A DNA stretch of 64,000 nucleotides from assembly GCA_016931715.1 (NCBI GenBank), contig JAFGEF010000115.1, positions 1-64,000 of the forward strand, written 5' to 3'. Position 1 is the first letter of the stretch, and every line of letters starts with the position of its first letter. Made by a program: the position numbers and the translations under genes. Below, piece by piece: positions 19,058 through 27,656 of the stretch. Below the pieces are notes generated by a model. The model did not search any database and was not told where the DNA came from. It saw nothing but the letters and a program-made list of their open reading frames with translations. This stretch comes from Sedimentisphaerales bacterium (GTDB lineage Bacteria; Planctomycetota; Phycisphaerae; Sedimentisphaerales; Anaerobacaceae).

Positions 19058-20146
19058 ATGAAAGTTAATACAGAATTAACTACGACAAAACGAGTTTTGA
19101 TGTGCGGCAACGAGGCTCTTGCTGAGGCCGCGATTATCGCGGGAGTTGATGCATACTTCGGATACCCGATTACGCCGCAAAACGAAATTCCCGCTTATAT
19201 GGCGAAAAGAATGCCTGAAGAAGGCAGGGTTTTCGTGCAGAGCGAAAGCGAATTAGCCGCGATAAACATGATTTTCGGAGCCGCGGCAACAGGAAAAAGA
19301 GCCATGACAAGCTCTTCAAGCCCGGGCATCAGTCTGATGCAGGAAGGTATAAGCTACCTTGCAGGAGCTGAACTGCCTGCGGTTATCGTAAATGTAATGC
19401 GAGGAGGTCCGGGTTTGGGAAATATCGCTGCCTCTCAAAGCGATTACTTTCAGGCAACCCGCGGCGGCGGGCATGGCGATTATCGTACTATCGTACTTGC
19501 GCCGGCAAGCGCACAGGAAATGGCTGACGTAATGCCGCTCGCGTTTGATTTGGCTGACCAATATCGAATGCCTGTAATGATTCTTGCTGACGGCCTTTTG
19601 GGGCAGATGATGGAGCCTGTATTGCTCGAGAAGAAAGAAAAAAGGAAACTTCCGCCGAAGGACTGGGCATTGACCGGGGCAAAAGACAGGCCGCAGAATA
19701 TTGTTCGCTCGTTGTGGCTCAAAGAAGGAGTGCTGGAAAAATTAAACGAAAAGCTTCAGGCAAGATATGCACAAATTGCAGAAAATGAAGTGCTTTGTGA
19801 GCAATACAAAGTTGAGGATTCTGATATTGTTTTGATTGCATATGGCATTTCCGCAAGAATAGTTAAGAGCGCGGTAACAAAGGCAAGGAAAGAAGGAATA
19901 AAAGCAGGCTGGATACGACCTGTTACCCTATGGCCTTTCCCATCCGAGCAAATCAGCAAAGCGGCAGAAGAATTGAGAATTTTCCTGACTGTCGAACTAA
20001 GCTGCGGCCAGATGGTCGAAGATGTTAAACTTGCTGTCGCTGGAAAATCCCCCGTTTTATTTTTCGGTCGAACCGGCGGCGGCGTACCAACTGTAGATGA
20101 TGTCCTTAATCAAATAAGGCAATTAACTATTAAGCATAAAAGCTGA
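19058..20146 (+). CDS. vorB: 2-oxoacid:ferredoxin oxidoreductase alpha subunit (VorB/KorA type)
   Basis: A 362-residue alpha subunit. The N-terminal pyrimidine-binding domain shows LMCGNEALAEAAIIAGVDAYFGYPITPQNEIPAYM, then TSSSSPGISLMQEGISYLAGAELP and NVMRGGPGLGNIAASQSDYFQATRGGGHGDY. This wording is closest to VorB (branched-chain 2-oxoacid, ferredoxin) enzymes. KorA (2-oxoglutarate) is very similar, so the substrate is not fixed. It acts with the beta, gamma and delta subunits to decarboxylate a 2-oxoacid to its acyl-CoA while reducing ferredoxin in the cytoplasm. Confidence 0.92.
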   Translation: MKVNTELTTTKRVLMCGNEALAEAAIIAGVDAYFGYPITPQNEIPAYMAKRMPEEGRVFVQSESELAAINMIFGAAATGKRAMTSSSSPGISLMQEGISYLAGAELPAVIVNVMRGGPGLGNIAASQSDYFQATRGGGHGDYRTIVLAPASAQEMADVMPLAFDLADQYRMPVMILADGLLGQMMEPVLLEKKEKRKLPPKDWALTGAKDRPQNIVRSLWLKEGVLEKLNEKLQARYAQIAENEVLCEQYKVEDSDIVLIAYGISARIVKSAVTKARKEGIKAGWIRPVTLWPFPSEQISKAAEELRIFLTVELSCGQMVEDVKLAVAGKSPVLFFGRTGGGVPTVDDVLNQIRQLTIKHKS

Positions 20147-20150
20147 AATT

Positions 20151-20882
20151 ATGAAAACTGTTTTTAAACGAACACCGACTTATAAAGATGTTCCGACACA
20201 TTATTGTCCCGGATGCGGGCATGGCATCGCGCACAGGCTTTTGGCGGAAGTAATAGACGAACTTGATATTCGCGACCGAACAATCGGAATAGCTCCTGTC
20301 GGATGCGCAGTGCTTGAGTATGATTATATCGATGTCGATATGGTTGAAGTCGCACATGGCAGAGCGCCTGCAGTGGCAACAGGAATGAAAAGAACCAATC
20401 CCGACAAGATTATTTTTTCATATCAGGGTGACGGCGACCTTGCGAGCATCGGAGCAGGTGAAATTCTTCACGCCGGTCATCGCGGCGAGCAGATAACAGT
20501 TATTTTCATAAACAATGCGGTTTATGGAATGACAGGCGGACAGATGGCTCCTACGACAATGCTGAACCAGGTGACAACGACAACACCAAAGGGAAGAAAT
20601 GCGGTTGAGCAGGGTTATCCAATGCAGGTTTGTGAGCTTTTAGCTGTATTGCCCGGAACAATTTATATCGAGCGATGCGCTATGAGTAATCCAGCTGCGA
20701 TAAAAAATGCAAAAAAAGCACTCAGACATGCTTTTGAACTGCAAGTTGAAGGGGCACAGGGAATGTCACTTGTAGAAATTTTGTCACCATGCCCGACTTA
20801 CTGGCGAATGAATCCCCCGGATGCAATGGCATGGATAGACAGAGAAATGGTAAAGGCATTTCCACTCGGCAAAATAAAATAA
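20151..20882 (+). CDS. 2-oxoacid:ferredoxin oxidoreductase beta subunit (TPP-binding)
   Basis: 243 residues. It has the N-terminal HYCPGCGHGIAHRLLAE motif and the TPP/Mg motif GDGDLASIGAGEILHAGHRG ... NNAVYGMTGGQMAPTT (about residues 84-125). It carries the thiamine diphosphate cofactor and the catalytic centre. Only four bases separate it from the alpha-subunit stop. Confidence 0.94.
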   Translation: MKTVFKRTPTYKDVPTHYCPGCGHGIAHRLLAEVIDELDIRDRTIGIAPVGCAVLEYDYIDVDMVEVAHGRAPAVATGMKRTNPDKIIFSYQGDGDLASIGAGEILHAGHRGEQITVIFINNAVYGMTGGQMAPTTMLNQVTTTTPKGRNAVEQGYPMQVCELLAVLPGTIYIERCAMSNPAAIKNAKKALRHAFELQVEGAQGMSLVEILSPCPTYWRMNPPDAMAWIDREMVKAFPLGKIK

Positions 20883-20909
20883 GGAATTTACTTTTATATT
20901 AGTTTGAAT

Positions 20910-21485
20910 ATGCAGGATACCAAAAACGAGCTTTATGAAGAACTAATTATCGCCGGATTCGGCGGTCAGGGAATAATGCTGGCGGGCAAGCTGCTTGCAC
21001 AAACAGCGATGAACTGCGGCAGGGAAGTAACATATATGCCGTCATACGGAGCCGAAGTGCGGGGCGGAACAGCCAACTGCATGCTGGTTATAGCGGATAA
21101 TGAAATTGCATGTCCCGTAGTAGGCAAGCCGGATTCACTCGTTGTAATGAATAAGGCTTCGTTAAACAAGTTCGCACCGATATTAAAAAACAACGGATTA
21201 CTGATATTTAACAGCTCGCTGATAGATATCGAGCCGGATGTTGATGAATCGATAGAAGTGATAAGACTGCCTGCTGATGAATTAGCAGTCGAATTAGGCT
21301 CCATAAAAGCGGCGAATATGGTTGCTTTGGGAGCTTATTTGCAGGCAAGAGGATTTTTAGATATTGAATCAGCGATACAGGCTCTGCCAGAAATTCTTGC
21401 TGAAAGATACCACAAAACTTTGCCTCTCAACAGCGAGGCTCTGCGCCGAGGAGCCCAATTCGCAGCCGGCGCAATCCGCAGATAG
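20910..21485 (+). CDS. 2-oxoacid:ferredoxin oxidoreductase gamma subunit
   Basis: About 191 residues of the POR/KOR gamma family. It opens with ELIIAGFGGQGIMLAGKLLAQTA and has the characteristic TYMPSYGAEVRGGTANCMLVIAD. The C-terminal IKAANMVALGAYLQARGFLD is also typical. A TTG six bases upstream (20904) is an alternative start; neither has a well-spaced ribosome-binding site. It closes the operon; a candidate small RNA and terminator lie 150-260 bases further on. Confidence 0.93.
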   Translation: MQDTKNELYEELIIAGFGGQGIMLAGKLLAQTAMNCGREVTYMPSYGAEVRGGTANCMLVIADNEIACPVVGKPDSLVVMNKASLNKFAPILKNNGLLIFNSSLIDIEPDVDESIEVIRLPADELAVELGSIKAANMVALGAYLQARGFLDIESAIQALPEILAERYHKTLPLNSEALRRGAQFAAGAIRR

Positions 21486-21639
21486 TTTTCGAGAGATTTT
21501 TCCTGCCGGATAGATAAATGATTCCATAACTGTTCACATGATTTTAAATTCTTGAGGCTGTCCAATATTTGAAAATGATGCGATTTTAAACATTTTAAAA
21601 CGTTACATTTTTCCTCTCGTAAGGTACTAAACTATAAAA

Positions 21640-21750
21640 TGAGATGACTGATGTACGGTAGGGGGTGTGATAGTGTATTAAATATGCACTATTATTCAGG
21701 CTCCTGTTTTGCATTTGCAACTCTCCTCTTCAAAGCAGGAGCTTTTTTTA
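21640..21750 (+). ncRNA. Candidate small RNA or structured 3' region with two hairpins
   Basis: A non-coding stretch between the gamma subunit and ftsW. Hairpin 1: ATAGTGTA (21670-21677) pairs with TGCACTAT (21685-21692). A terminator hairpin follows immediately. Compact tandem stems ending in a strong terminator resemble a small RNA, but the region could simply be the structured 3' end of the oxidoreductase mRNA. No known RNA family is recognised. Confidence 0.35.
21700..21749 (+). terminator. Strong intrinsic terminator
   Basis: A 12-bp stem: GCTCCTGTTTTG (21700-21711) pairs with CAAAGCAGGAGC (21731-21742) with one G-U pair. It is followed by TTTTTTT. It ends either the oxidoreductase operon or a small RNA. 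Confidence 0.92.
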
Positions 21751-21939
21751 TAAATTATCATAATAAACAGTAAAATCCGGATTTTCCGATAATTTCTACT
21801 GTTTTTTTGTCAAAAAAGCCGAAAATATATTCAAGAAGGCTCCTTTAAGCCATAGGTCAGTCTGCGCTTTTTGACAAATAAGAAGGAAAATCCTTTTTGA
21901 AAAAAAGTATAAATAAGTAATAAAATTATAGAAAAACTA

Positions 21940-23175
21940 ATGTTTTGGCATAAAAAAGAACCTCCGGTAAGTTTGCTATACAAAAATGAGCAGTCGAGAA
22001 TTATTGCAGATTCGATTGCAGTTATTGTCGTTCTGCTGATGGCAATCGGCACAGTTTTTGTTTTCTCGGCGAGCATGAATATCGGGCAGGAAATTAACTT
22101 TCAGAAATTCTACGATTATCCAGGTTTAAGACAAATCATGTTTTTTCCTTTAGCCTGCCTTATTATGTATCTATTTTCGTGTATAGATTTTCAAAGATAC
22201 AGCCTGGATAAAGGATGGTTGAAAAATCCTGTGGTTTACCTATTATTAATCAGCATTATTTTGCTTATCCTTATTTTAATTCAGCGATTCTTTGAAATAT
22301 TTCCAAAAGATGGATTTATTCCATATAGAAATAAACATTATCGCTGGTTACAAATACCCCTCGGTTCCTTTTCGATAAGTTTCCAACCTTCCGAATTGGC
22401 GAAATGGATGACAGTTTTTTTTATAGCTGCTCTGGTTGATAAATTCGGAGATGACATTAAGCTGTTCTGGAAAAGATTTGTTCCTATCTGCCTTATGATA
22501 GGTTTAGTGATGGGTCTTATCATCGTTGAGGATTTCGGAACAGCCGCTCTTATATCACTTATTGCGTTTTTAATGCTGATAATGGCAGGTGTAAAGCTAT
22601 GGCACATATTATCTCCAATCCCTCTTGCCGGTATTGCTTTTTATTATGCTATAGTATCCTCACAAACAAGAATAAATCGAATCACTGCTTTCATACATCT
22701 CGATAAATGGCAAGATAAATTAAATTACCAGCCGAACCAGTCACTGATTGCCATCGGCTCTGGAGGTTTACTCGGCAAAGGACTCGGACAGGGGATCAGC
22801 AAGTACGGTCATTTACCTGAAGATCATACTGATTTCATTTTCTCGATTATTGGCGAAGAGCTTGGCTTTGCGGGAAATACGGCCGTAATCCTGCTTTTTA
22901 TTGCGTTCGTAATTTTAGGCATTTTTGTCATCATCCGATGCAAGGACCCATTCGGGAGACTCCTTGCAGGCGGGATTATTCTGACAATCGCAATGCAGGC
23001 CGCCCTTAATATTGGAGTGGTAACAGTAGTGCTTCCGACAAAAGGAATACCTCTGCCTTTCGTAAGTGCCGGTGGTACAAGTATGCTTCTAACCGCCGCC
23101 GCGGTAGGGGTATTAATAAACATCGCCAAATATTCCCAATCTGCACCCAAGCGGCAGAAACAATCCTCTGAATAA
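21940..23175 (+). CDS. ftsW: FtsW/RodA/SpoVE-family peptidoglycan glycosyltransferase
   Basis: A 411-residue polytopic SEDS protein with about ten membrane helices. It polymerises lipid II together with a class B penicillin-binding protein. Signatures include VFSASMNIGQ, FQPSELAKWMTVFFIAALV, LPEDHTDFIFSIIGEELGF (about 289-307) and the C-terminal PTKGIPLPFVSAGGTSML. The last motif is nearer FtsW (GIPLPFVSYGG) than RodA. No division or shape genes are adjacent, so FtsW versus RodA is not settled. The ribosome-binding site is weak. Confidence 0.88.
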   Translation: MFWHKKEPPVSLLYKNEQSRIIADSIAVIVVLLMAIGTVFVFSASMNIGQEINFQKFYDYPGLRQIMFFPLACLIMYLFSCIDFQRYSLDKGWLKNPVVYLLLISIILLILILIQRFFEIFPKDGFIPYRNKHYRWLQIPLGSFSISFQPSELAKWMTVFFIAALVDKFGDDIKLFWKRFVPICLMIGLVMGLIIVEDFGTAALISLIAFLMLIMAGVKLWHILSPIPLAGIAFYYAIVSSQTRINRITAFIHLDKWQDKLNYQPNQSLIAIGSGGLLGKGLGQGISKYGHLPEDHTDFIFSIIGEELGFAGNTAVILLFIAFVILGIFVIIRCKDPFGRLLAGGIILTIAMQAALNIGVVTVVLPTKGIPLPFVSAGGTSMLLTAAAVGVLINIAKYSQSAPKRQKQSSE

Positions 23176-23219
23176 TATTTATCTGATTTTAGCTGCCGGA
23201 TTATATGATAGCTGAAAAT

Positions 23220-23900
23220 CTATGTGCAAAGCTTTTGCAAATCTTCCATACTTAGGTCTTTTAAGTTATCGATGGTTTTTTCGGCAATTGTCAGTTGCTC
23301 TGCGTCATAGGAATTTGTTACTGCGACAGTATGCATACCCGCCGCTTTAGCGGCCTGTAAGCCCCAGAGCGAATCTTCAATTACAACACATCGTCTGGCT
23401 GAAATCTGATGTTTTAGATTTTTGTTAAGTCTTTTCAATGCCCGCAGAAATCCTTCCGGATGCGGCTTGCCTTTTTTGACGTGTTCCGCTGATACTATCG
23501 TCTGGAAAAAGGACCGCAAATTTGCTTCGTCTAAAATAAGCTCTATCTCCGTTAAGAGTGCGCCGGAACATATCGCCATAGGAATATGATTTTGATTAAG
23601 CATTTCGAGAAAATCGCGTACGCCTTCAATGGTTCTACCTTCAGTTTTTGCCAGTTTCTTAAATACGATGTTCTTTTGTTCGACAAGTTCGGGGATCCGG
23701 CTCTTGTCAATTTTCAGCAGGCCATTCTGGATAAGATGCTTGTAACAATCGGAATCCGTATAACCAAGATACCTGGAATAATAATCCTTTTTTGTTATCT
23801 CGGTATTAAACTGTTTCAAAACTTTATTAAAAGCTCGAAGATGCAGAATTTCCGAATCTGTAATTACACCATCAAAATCAAATATAACCGCTTTCAGCAT
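23220..23900 (-). CDS. HAD-superfamily sugar phosphatase / beta-phosphoglucomutase-like
   Basis: A 226-residue HAD subfamily I protein. Motif I is DFDGVITDSE with the Asp nucleophile pair (residues 8 and 10). Motif II is the Ser in AICSGALL. Motif III is KKGKPHPEGFLRALKRL. Motif IV is VIEDSLWGLQAAKAAGMHTVAV. The helical cap lies between motif I and II. It could be a phosphatase or a mutase; the substrate is not visible. It starts five bases after the DUF4276 stop, so it belongs to the same transcript, and converges on ftsW. Confidence 0.88.
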   Translation of the reverse strand: MLKAVIFDFDGVITDSEILHLRAFNKVLKQFNTEITKKDYYSRYLGYTDSDCYKHLIQNGLLKIDKSRIPELVEQKNIVFKKLAKTEGRTIEGVRDFLEMLNQNHIPMAICSGALLTEIELILDEANLRSFFQTIVSAEHVKKGKPHPEGFLRALKRLNKNLKHQISARRCVVIEDSLWGLQAAKAAGMHTVAVTNSYDAEQLTIAEKTIDNLKDLSMEDLQKLCT

Positions 23901-23905
23901 TTTTA

Positions 23906-24571
23906 TTATTTTCCAATCCCTTCCAACTTTTCAATCCACTCATTAAAATGCGGACATTCCTGTCTGATTTTTCTTATCCCTATTTTGCGAGCAATCTTTA
24001 TTCCGTTATCTACTTTATTATACCCTGAAAAGAATTTTAATATTCTCATCGAGGGATGAGTTTCTTCATTATCATTTATTTCTTCCGGACAAGTAAAGGA
24101 CTCTCTTACTTTTTGGAGCTGGATATTAAGATCATTTATACCGATACTTTCAGCCATAATTTGTGTGCTTGAGAACAGCAATGTTTCAAATTCATGCATT
24201 TGTATATAAGGGATAAATTGTGCAGGATTCCAGTTATCGCCCATTTGGGCGGCGATGTCTTCCAGAAGTGCTTGCTCGATTTTTTGAGCCTTATCTTTAT
24301 AATTCTTACATGTCTGTGATACTAACTGCCCAGGCCAGTCTTTGTGCAATTTGTAATAGTCCACAAATATAGTAACATAAGTTGATGAATCTTGCCTGAT
24401 AGAATTTAGTATTCTTTTTTGACAATTATGGTAACTAAAACTTCCTTTGTGTTGTTTCCGAAATAATGTGGGGAAGAGAAAGATTTCTTTTTGTGCAAAC
24501 TCAGGATAAAGAACTAAGTTTACAAATGAAGCTTCAGTGTCACCTTCTACAAGAATACGAATTCTATTCAT
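23906..24571 (-). CDS. DUF4276 family protein (TOPRIM-like), partner of the AAA ATPase
   Basis: 221 residues from the ATG at 24571, which has GGAGG seven bases upstream and overlaps the AAA gene by eight bases. Family segments are IRILVEGDTEASFVNLVL (about 3-20), FIPYIQMHEFETLLFSS (about 127-143), and the C-terminal HPSMRILKFFSGYNKVDNGIKIARKIGIRKIRQECPHFNEWI. DUF4276 is reported as TOPRIM-like, with the early Glu and later acidic residues as candidate metal ligands. AAA ATPase/TOPRIM pairs are recurrent in anti-phage defence, so a defence role is inferred from this pairing and not from sequence alone. Confidence 0.82.
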   Translation of the reverse strand: MNRIRILVEGDTEASFVNLVLYPEFAQKEIFLFPTLFRKQHKGSFSYHNCQKRILNSIRQDSSTYVTIFVDYYKLHKDWPGQLVSQTCKNYKDKAQKIEQALLEDIAAQMGDNWNPAQFIPYIQMHEFETLLFSSTQIMAESIGINDLNIQLQKVRESFTCPEEINDNEETHPSMRILKFFSGYNKVDNGIKIARKIGIRKIRQECPHFNEWIEKLEGIGK

Positions 24572-25685
24572 ATGAAGGCCTCCCCCCAAAAACATTTTGC
24601 TGCCATAATTCTCCAAGAGAATAATCATCCAGCCAGATTTTAAGATCTTTGTTATTTAGTCTTTTAAATATCGATTCACCGTTTTGACGCTCAACGACAA
24701 CAATATCTTCTGGCTCAAAATTATCAATGAGCATAGCAGATTGAGTCGATACAATAACCTGGCTTCGGCGCGAGGCTTTCTGTATTAAAGCGGATAATAA
24801 AGTTAGTGCATATGGATGCAATCCCAATTCAGGTTCATCCAATAAAAGTGTCGATGGCAGATTCGGTTGTAATAACACTGTAGCAAGACAGATAAACCGC
24901 AATGTACCATCTGAAATCTGACTTGGATGAAAAGGATAATCAGAGCCTTTCTGACACCATTCTAATAATGTCTCATCGGGATTATCCAAAGAATCTTTTA
25001 ATAAAAAATCTTCAAAAAACGGAGCGGCTAATTGAATTGTCTCACGAATATCCTGATATTCCTTTACATGTTTTTTCCTAAGAAAAAGTAAAAAGGCGGC
25101 TAAATTACTCGCATCTGGTCTTAAATATTCATAATCCCTTTTCGTGCATGGTCTTTTAACGCCCGCAAAATCACTTGTATCATGAAAATGATAGGGAACC
25201 CAATCTTCTATAACTGGTTGTATCTGATTTCTTATTTTTTCAACATATTCATCGTGGTCTTTACTGCCTTTCGAAAATAAATCCGATTCGGATAATCCAT
25301 GTTCGTATTCCTTTGCCCACTTGGTCGATAATGAACTGGTTCCCCCTGTAATAGCTTCTTCATAAAAAAGTAGCTTATCAACTTTTGAAGTAAAAAGCTT
25401 AAATTCCCAAGAGACTCTTTCATTCGAAGATTCTATTGAACCAATAAGCTCTTTTGTTACTTTTAAACCCAGATAGAGAATTTTATCTGCTCCACCTAGG
25501 TAAGCTACAAAATGTTGTAATCTTCCCTTAGAAATTTCACGTAAAAAACTAAAAAAGTCAATGAAATTACTTTTTCCGGAGCCGTTTGGGCCTATTAGGA
25601 TATTAATATTGCGAAGCTCGAAGTTTTCGAGGTTGCGAATTGATTTATAGCCTTTTATCGTTAATTTATTTATCGCGTTTCCCAT
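24564..25685 (-). CDS. RecF/OLD-like AAA (AAA_15/AAA_21) ATPase
   Basis: 373 residues from the ATG at 25685 (AAGGA seven bases upstream); an in-frame ATG 21 bases earlier is weaker. The N-terminus reads LTIKGYKSIRNLENFELRNINILIGPNGSGKSNFIDFFSFL, with Walker A GPNGSGKS at about residues 31-38. The ABC-type signature region is PSQISDGTLRFICLATVLLQP, followed by Walker B LLLDEPELGLHPYA and a switch His region (QVIVSTQSAMLID). This is the SMC/RecF-like layout of ATPases found with OLD/TOPRIM nucleases. It forms an operon with DUF4276. It begins 37 bases beyond the acyl-CoA dehydrogenase terminator, so probably has its own promoter. Confidence 0.87.
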   Translation of the reverse strand: MGNAINKLTIKGYKSIRNLENFELRNINILIGPNGSGKSNFIDFFSFLREISKGRLQHFVAYLGGADKILYLGLKVTKELIGSIESSNERVSWEFKLFTSKVDKLLFYEEAITGGTSSLSTKWAKEYEHGLSESDLFSKGSKDHDEYVEKIRNQIQPVIEDWVPYHFHDTSDFAGVKRPCTKRDYEYLRPDASNLAAFLLFLRKKHVKEYQDIRETIQLAAPFFEDFLLKDSLDNPDETLLEWCQKGSDYPFHPSQISDGTLRFICLATVLLQPNLPSTLLLDEPELGLHPYALTLLSALIQKASRRSQVIVSTQSAMLIDNFEPEDIVVVERQNGESIFKRLNNKDLKIWLDDYSLGELWQQNVFGGRPSYE

Positions 25686-25721
25686 TCTATTTTCCTTTTC
25701 AGGCAATATTACTTCCGGCTA

Positions 25722-25750
25722 ATAAAAAACCCCGGCGTTTTTGCCAGGGT
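25722..25750 (-). terminator. Intrinsic terminator after the acyl-CoA dehydrogenase gene
   Basis: On the minus strand, CCCTGGC pairs with GCCGGGG (25743-25749 with 25730-25736, one G-U), followed by TTTTTT. It separates the etf/acd operon from the AAA/DUF4276 genes. Confidence 0.88.
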
Positions 25751-25791
25751 CTTATTATATAGTTTATCATTGTAAATTTACAATGTTTTTA

Positions 25792-27630
25792 TCATATTTC
25801 CGGAACTGGACCTACGAGAGATTCGTATTCGCTGAAGGTTGATTTATCTGCGCTTTTAACCAGTTCGGCATAAGCTTTCATCTTTGGAGCATTTTTAGTA
25901 ATGAATCTGTGAGCAATCATCGCTTTTCGCTCTTTCATTGAAATTGTTTTAGCAGAATCTGTCTGTGCATTTTCCGCAACTGGGACCTGCATATCGAATT
26001 TCGAGCTTGCCTGGCCGCAGAACAAATAACCTAAAATCAAATCTATCGCAATATCGACCAGCGGCCTGCCGTATAAATCCATATATTCATTGCCCTGCCC
26101 TTTTATAAAGGTGATGGAATCTTTCATTATTTCCGTACCTTCAGCGAGTATTCCGAGCAGGTCTTTAACTTTTTCGTCGTATTCCAGTGAAGCCAAATCA
26201 GCGAGGTATTTTTCAGCGGTTCCACTGCAAACGCCTCGAACCGCCGCGACTACCTGCAACTGGCTTGTTCCCTCGTATATTGTGGTTATTCTTGCATCGC
26301 GTGCGTAGCGTTCGCAGGCGTAATCTCTCATGTATCCGCTGCCGCCAAGAACCTGTATTGCGTCGTAGGCAATAGTATTACACATTTCAGAGCAGTAATA
26401 TTTGCTCATTGGCGTAAGCATAGAAGCTAATCTTTTATATTTTTTCGAGTTATCTCTCAGTTCCTTAAGAGCTTCCTTCTCTTCAGGGGGATTACTCTCA
26501 AGCTGTTTCTCACTTCCTATATGAATATCGACAACACGTGATGTCTCGTAAAGTAATGCTCTGCCTGCTTCAACAGTGATTTTCATATCTATAAGCATGT
26601 CACGAACTGCAGGCAGTTTTTCGATAGTAACTCCGAACTGTTTTCTTGTAGATGCATAATCGCGAGCTACACGGAATGCAGCTTCTGCAATACCAAGTGA
26701 CTGTCCTGCGATTCCAATTCTGGCGCCATTCATCAGGCTCATTACATAAGTAATAAGACCTCTCTGTCGCTCACCTATAAGTTTGGCGGGAGCATCGTTG
26801 AAAAACAATTCACAGGTCGGGCTGCCATGAATACCAAGCTTGTCTTCGAGTCTGCGAACTTTTACCCAGGGACCACGCTCGACGAGGTACAAACTAAGTC
26901 CTCTGCCATCCGAAATGTCCGGCTCGCTTCGTGCAAGAACAAGGAGGATTTCGCCGCAGCCGTTCGTGATAAAGCGTTTTACGCCTCGAATAAACCAGTT
27001 GCCTTCGGCGTCCTGATATACACGGGCAGGTTTTTCTATTTCCTGGTCATGCCCTGAAACTTTGATTGACTGCAAATCGGAACCTGCATCAGGTTCTGTC
27101 AGAACCATAGCACCGGTCACTTTTCCTGCTGCAAAATCAGGAAGGTACTGCTGTTTTATTTCTTCGCTGGCAAATGCGTTTATTGTTTCTGCTATTCCCT
27201 GCAGGCCGAATATATTCATAAGAGCCGCGTCGGCGCGGGATACAATCTCTATCGCCATCGAGTAAACAAGATTGGGGAAATTCAAACCGCCGAACCTGTG
27301 AGGCAGCGTAAATCCCATTACTTCCGCCTGGCCGAGTTTTTCAATATCTTCCGCTATGCCTTTTGCCCGTGTCACTGAGCCGTCTGTGTTAAGTGTATTG
27401 CCCTGTCGGTCCACACCCTCTGCTCGCGGTGCGATAAAATCGCCGCTTAACTGGCCGAGTGTATCAAGCACCATATCATAATTTATCACTGCTTCCTGAG
27501 CATCGGAAGGAGCGGAATCGAACTGGCCTGCGAACTTGAAATTGTCCTCGCTGAGTTTAGCCAGTGACTCCAAATCCATATATTTGAACAAGAATTGTAT
27601 ATCACTGTTGTCTTTATAAAAATTCGACAT
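25792..27630 (-). CDS. Acyl-CoA dehydrogenase (FAD)
   Basis: A 612-residue acyl-CoA dehydrogenase, longer than the classic 380-residue type and similar to the larger AcdC/FadE5-like forms with N- and C-terminal extensions. Visible are TGAMVLTEPDAGSDLQSIKV (FAD/substrate binding), FITNGCGEILLVLAR, RKQFGVTIEKLPAVRDMLID and the C-terminal YARDARITTIYEGTSQLQVVA, where the Glu in YEGTS is the usual catalytic-base position. It oxidises an acyl-CoA to enoyl-CoA and hands electrons to the ETF encoded just upstream. Its chain-length preference cannot be read. It lies 26 bases after etfA. Confidence 0.93.
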   Translation of the reverse strand: MSNFYKDNSDIQFLFKYMDLESLAKLSEDNFKFAGQFDSAPSDAQEAVINYDMVLDTLGQLSGDFIAPRAEGVDRQGNTLNTDGSVTRAKGIAEDIEKLGQAEVMGFTLPHRFGGLNFPNLVYSMAIEIVSRADAALMNIFGLQGIAETINAFASEEIKQQYLPDFAAGKVTGAMVLTEPDAGSDLQSIKVSGHDQEIEKPARVYQDAEGNWFIRGVKRFITNGCGEILLVLARSEPDISDGRGLSLYLVERGPWVKVRRLEDKLGIHGSPTCELFFNDAPAKLIGERQRGLITYVMSLMNGARIGIAGQSLGIAEAAFRVARDYASTRKQFGVTIEKLPAVRDMLIDMKITVEAGRALLYETSRVVDIHIGSEKQLESNPPEEKEALKELRDNSKKYKRLASMLTPMSKYYCSEMCNTIAYDAIQVLGGSGYMRDYACERYARDARITTIYEGTSQLQVVAAVRGVCSGTAEKYLADLASLEYDEKVKDLLGILAEGTEIMKDSITFIKGQGNEYMDLYGRPLVDIAIDLILGYLFCGQASSKFDMQVPVAENAQTDSAKTISMKERKAMIAHRFITKNAPKMKAYAELVKSADKSTFSEYESLVGPVPEI

Positions 27631-27656
27631 AACCTTACTTTCGTTTTCTTGCAGTC

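Noticed and set aside
23176-23219. Imperfect hairpin between ftsW and the HAD gene as a bidirectional terminator
   Set aside because: The stem is AT-rich with a bulge and lacks a clear T-run on either side; too weak to list.
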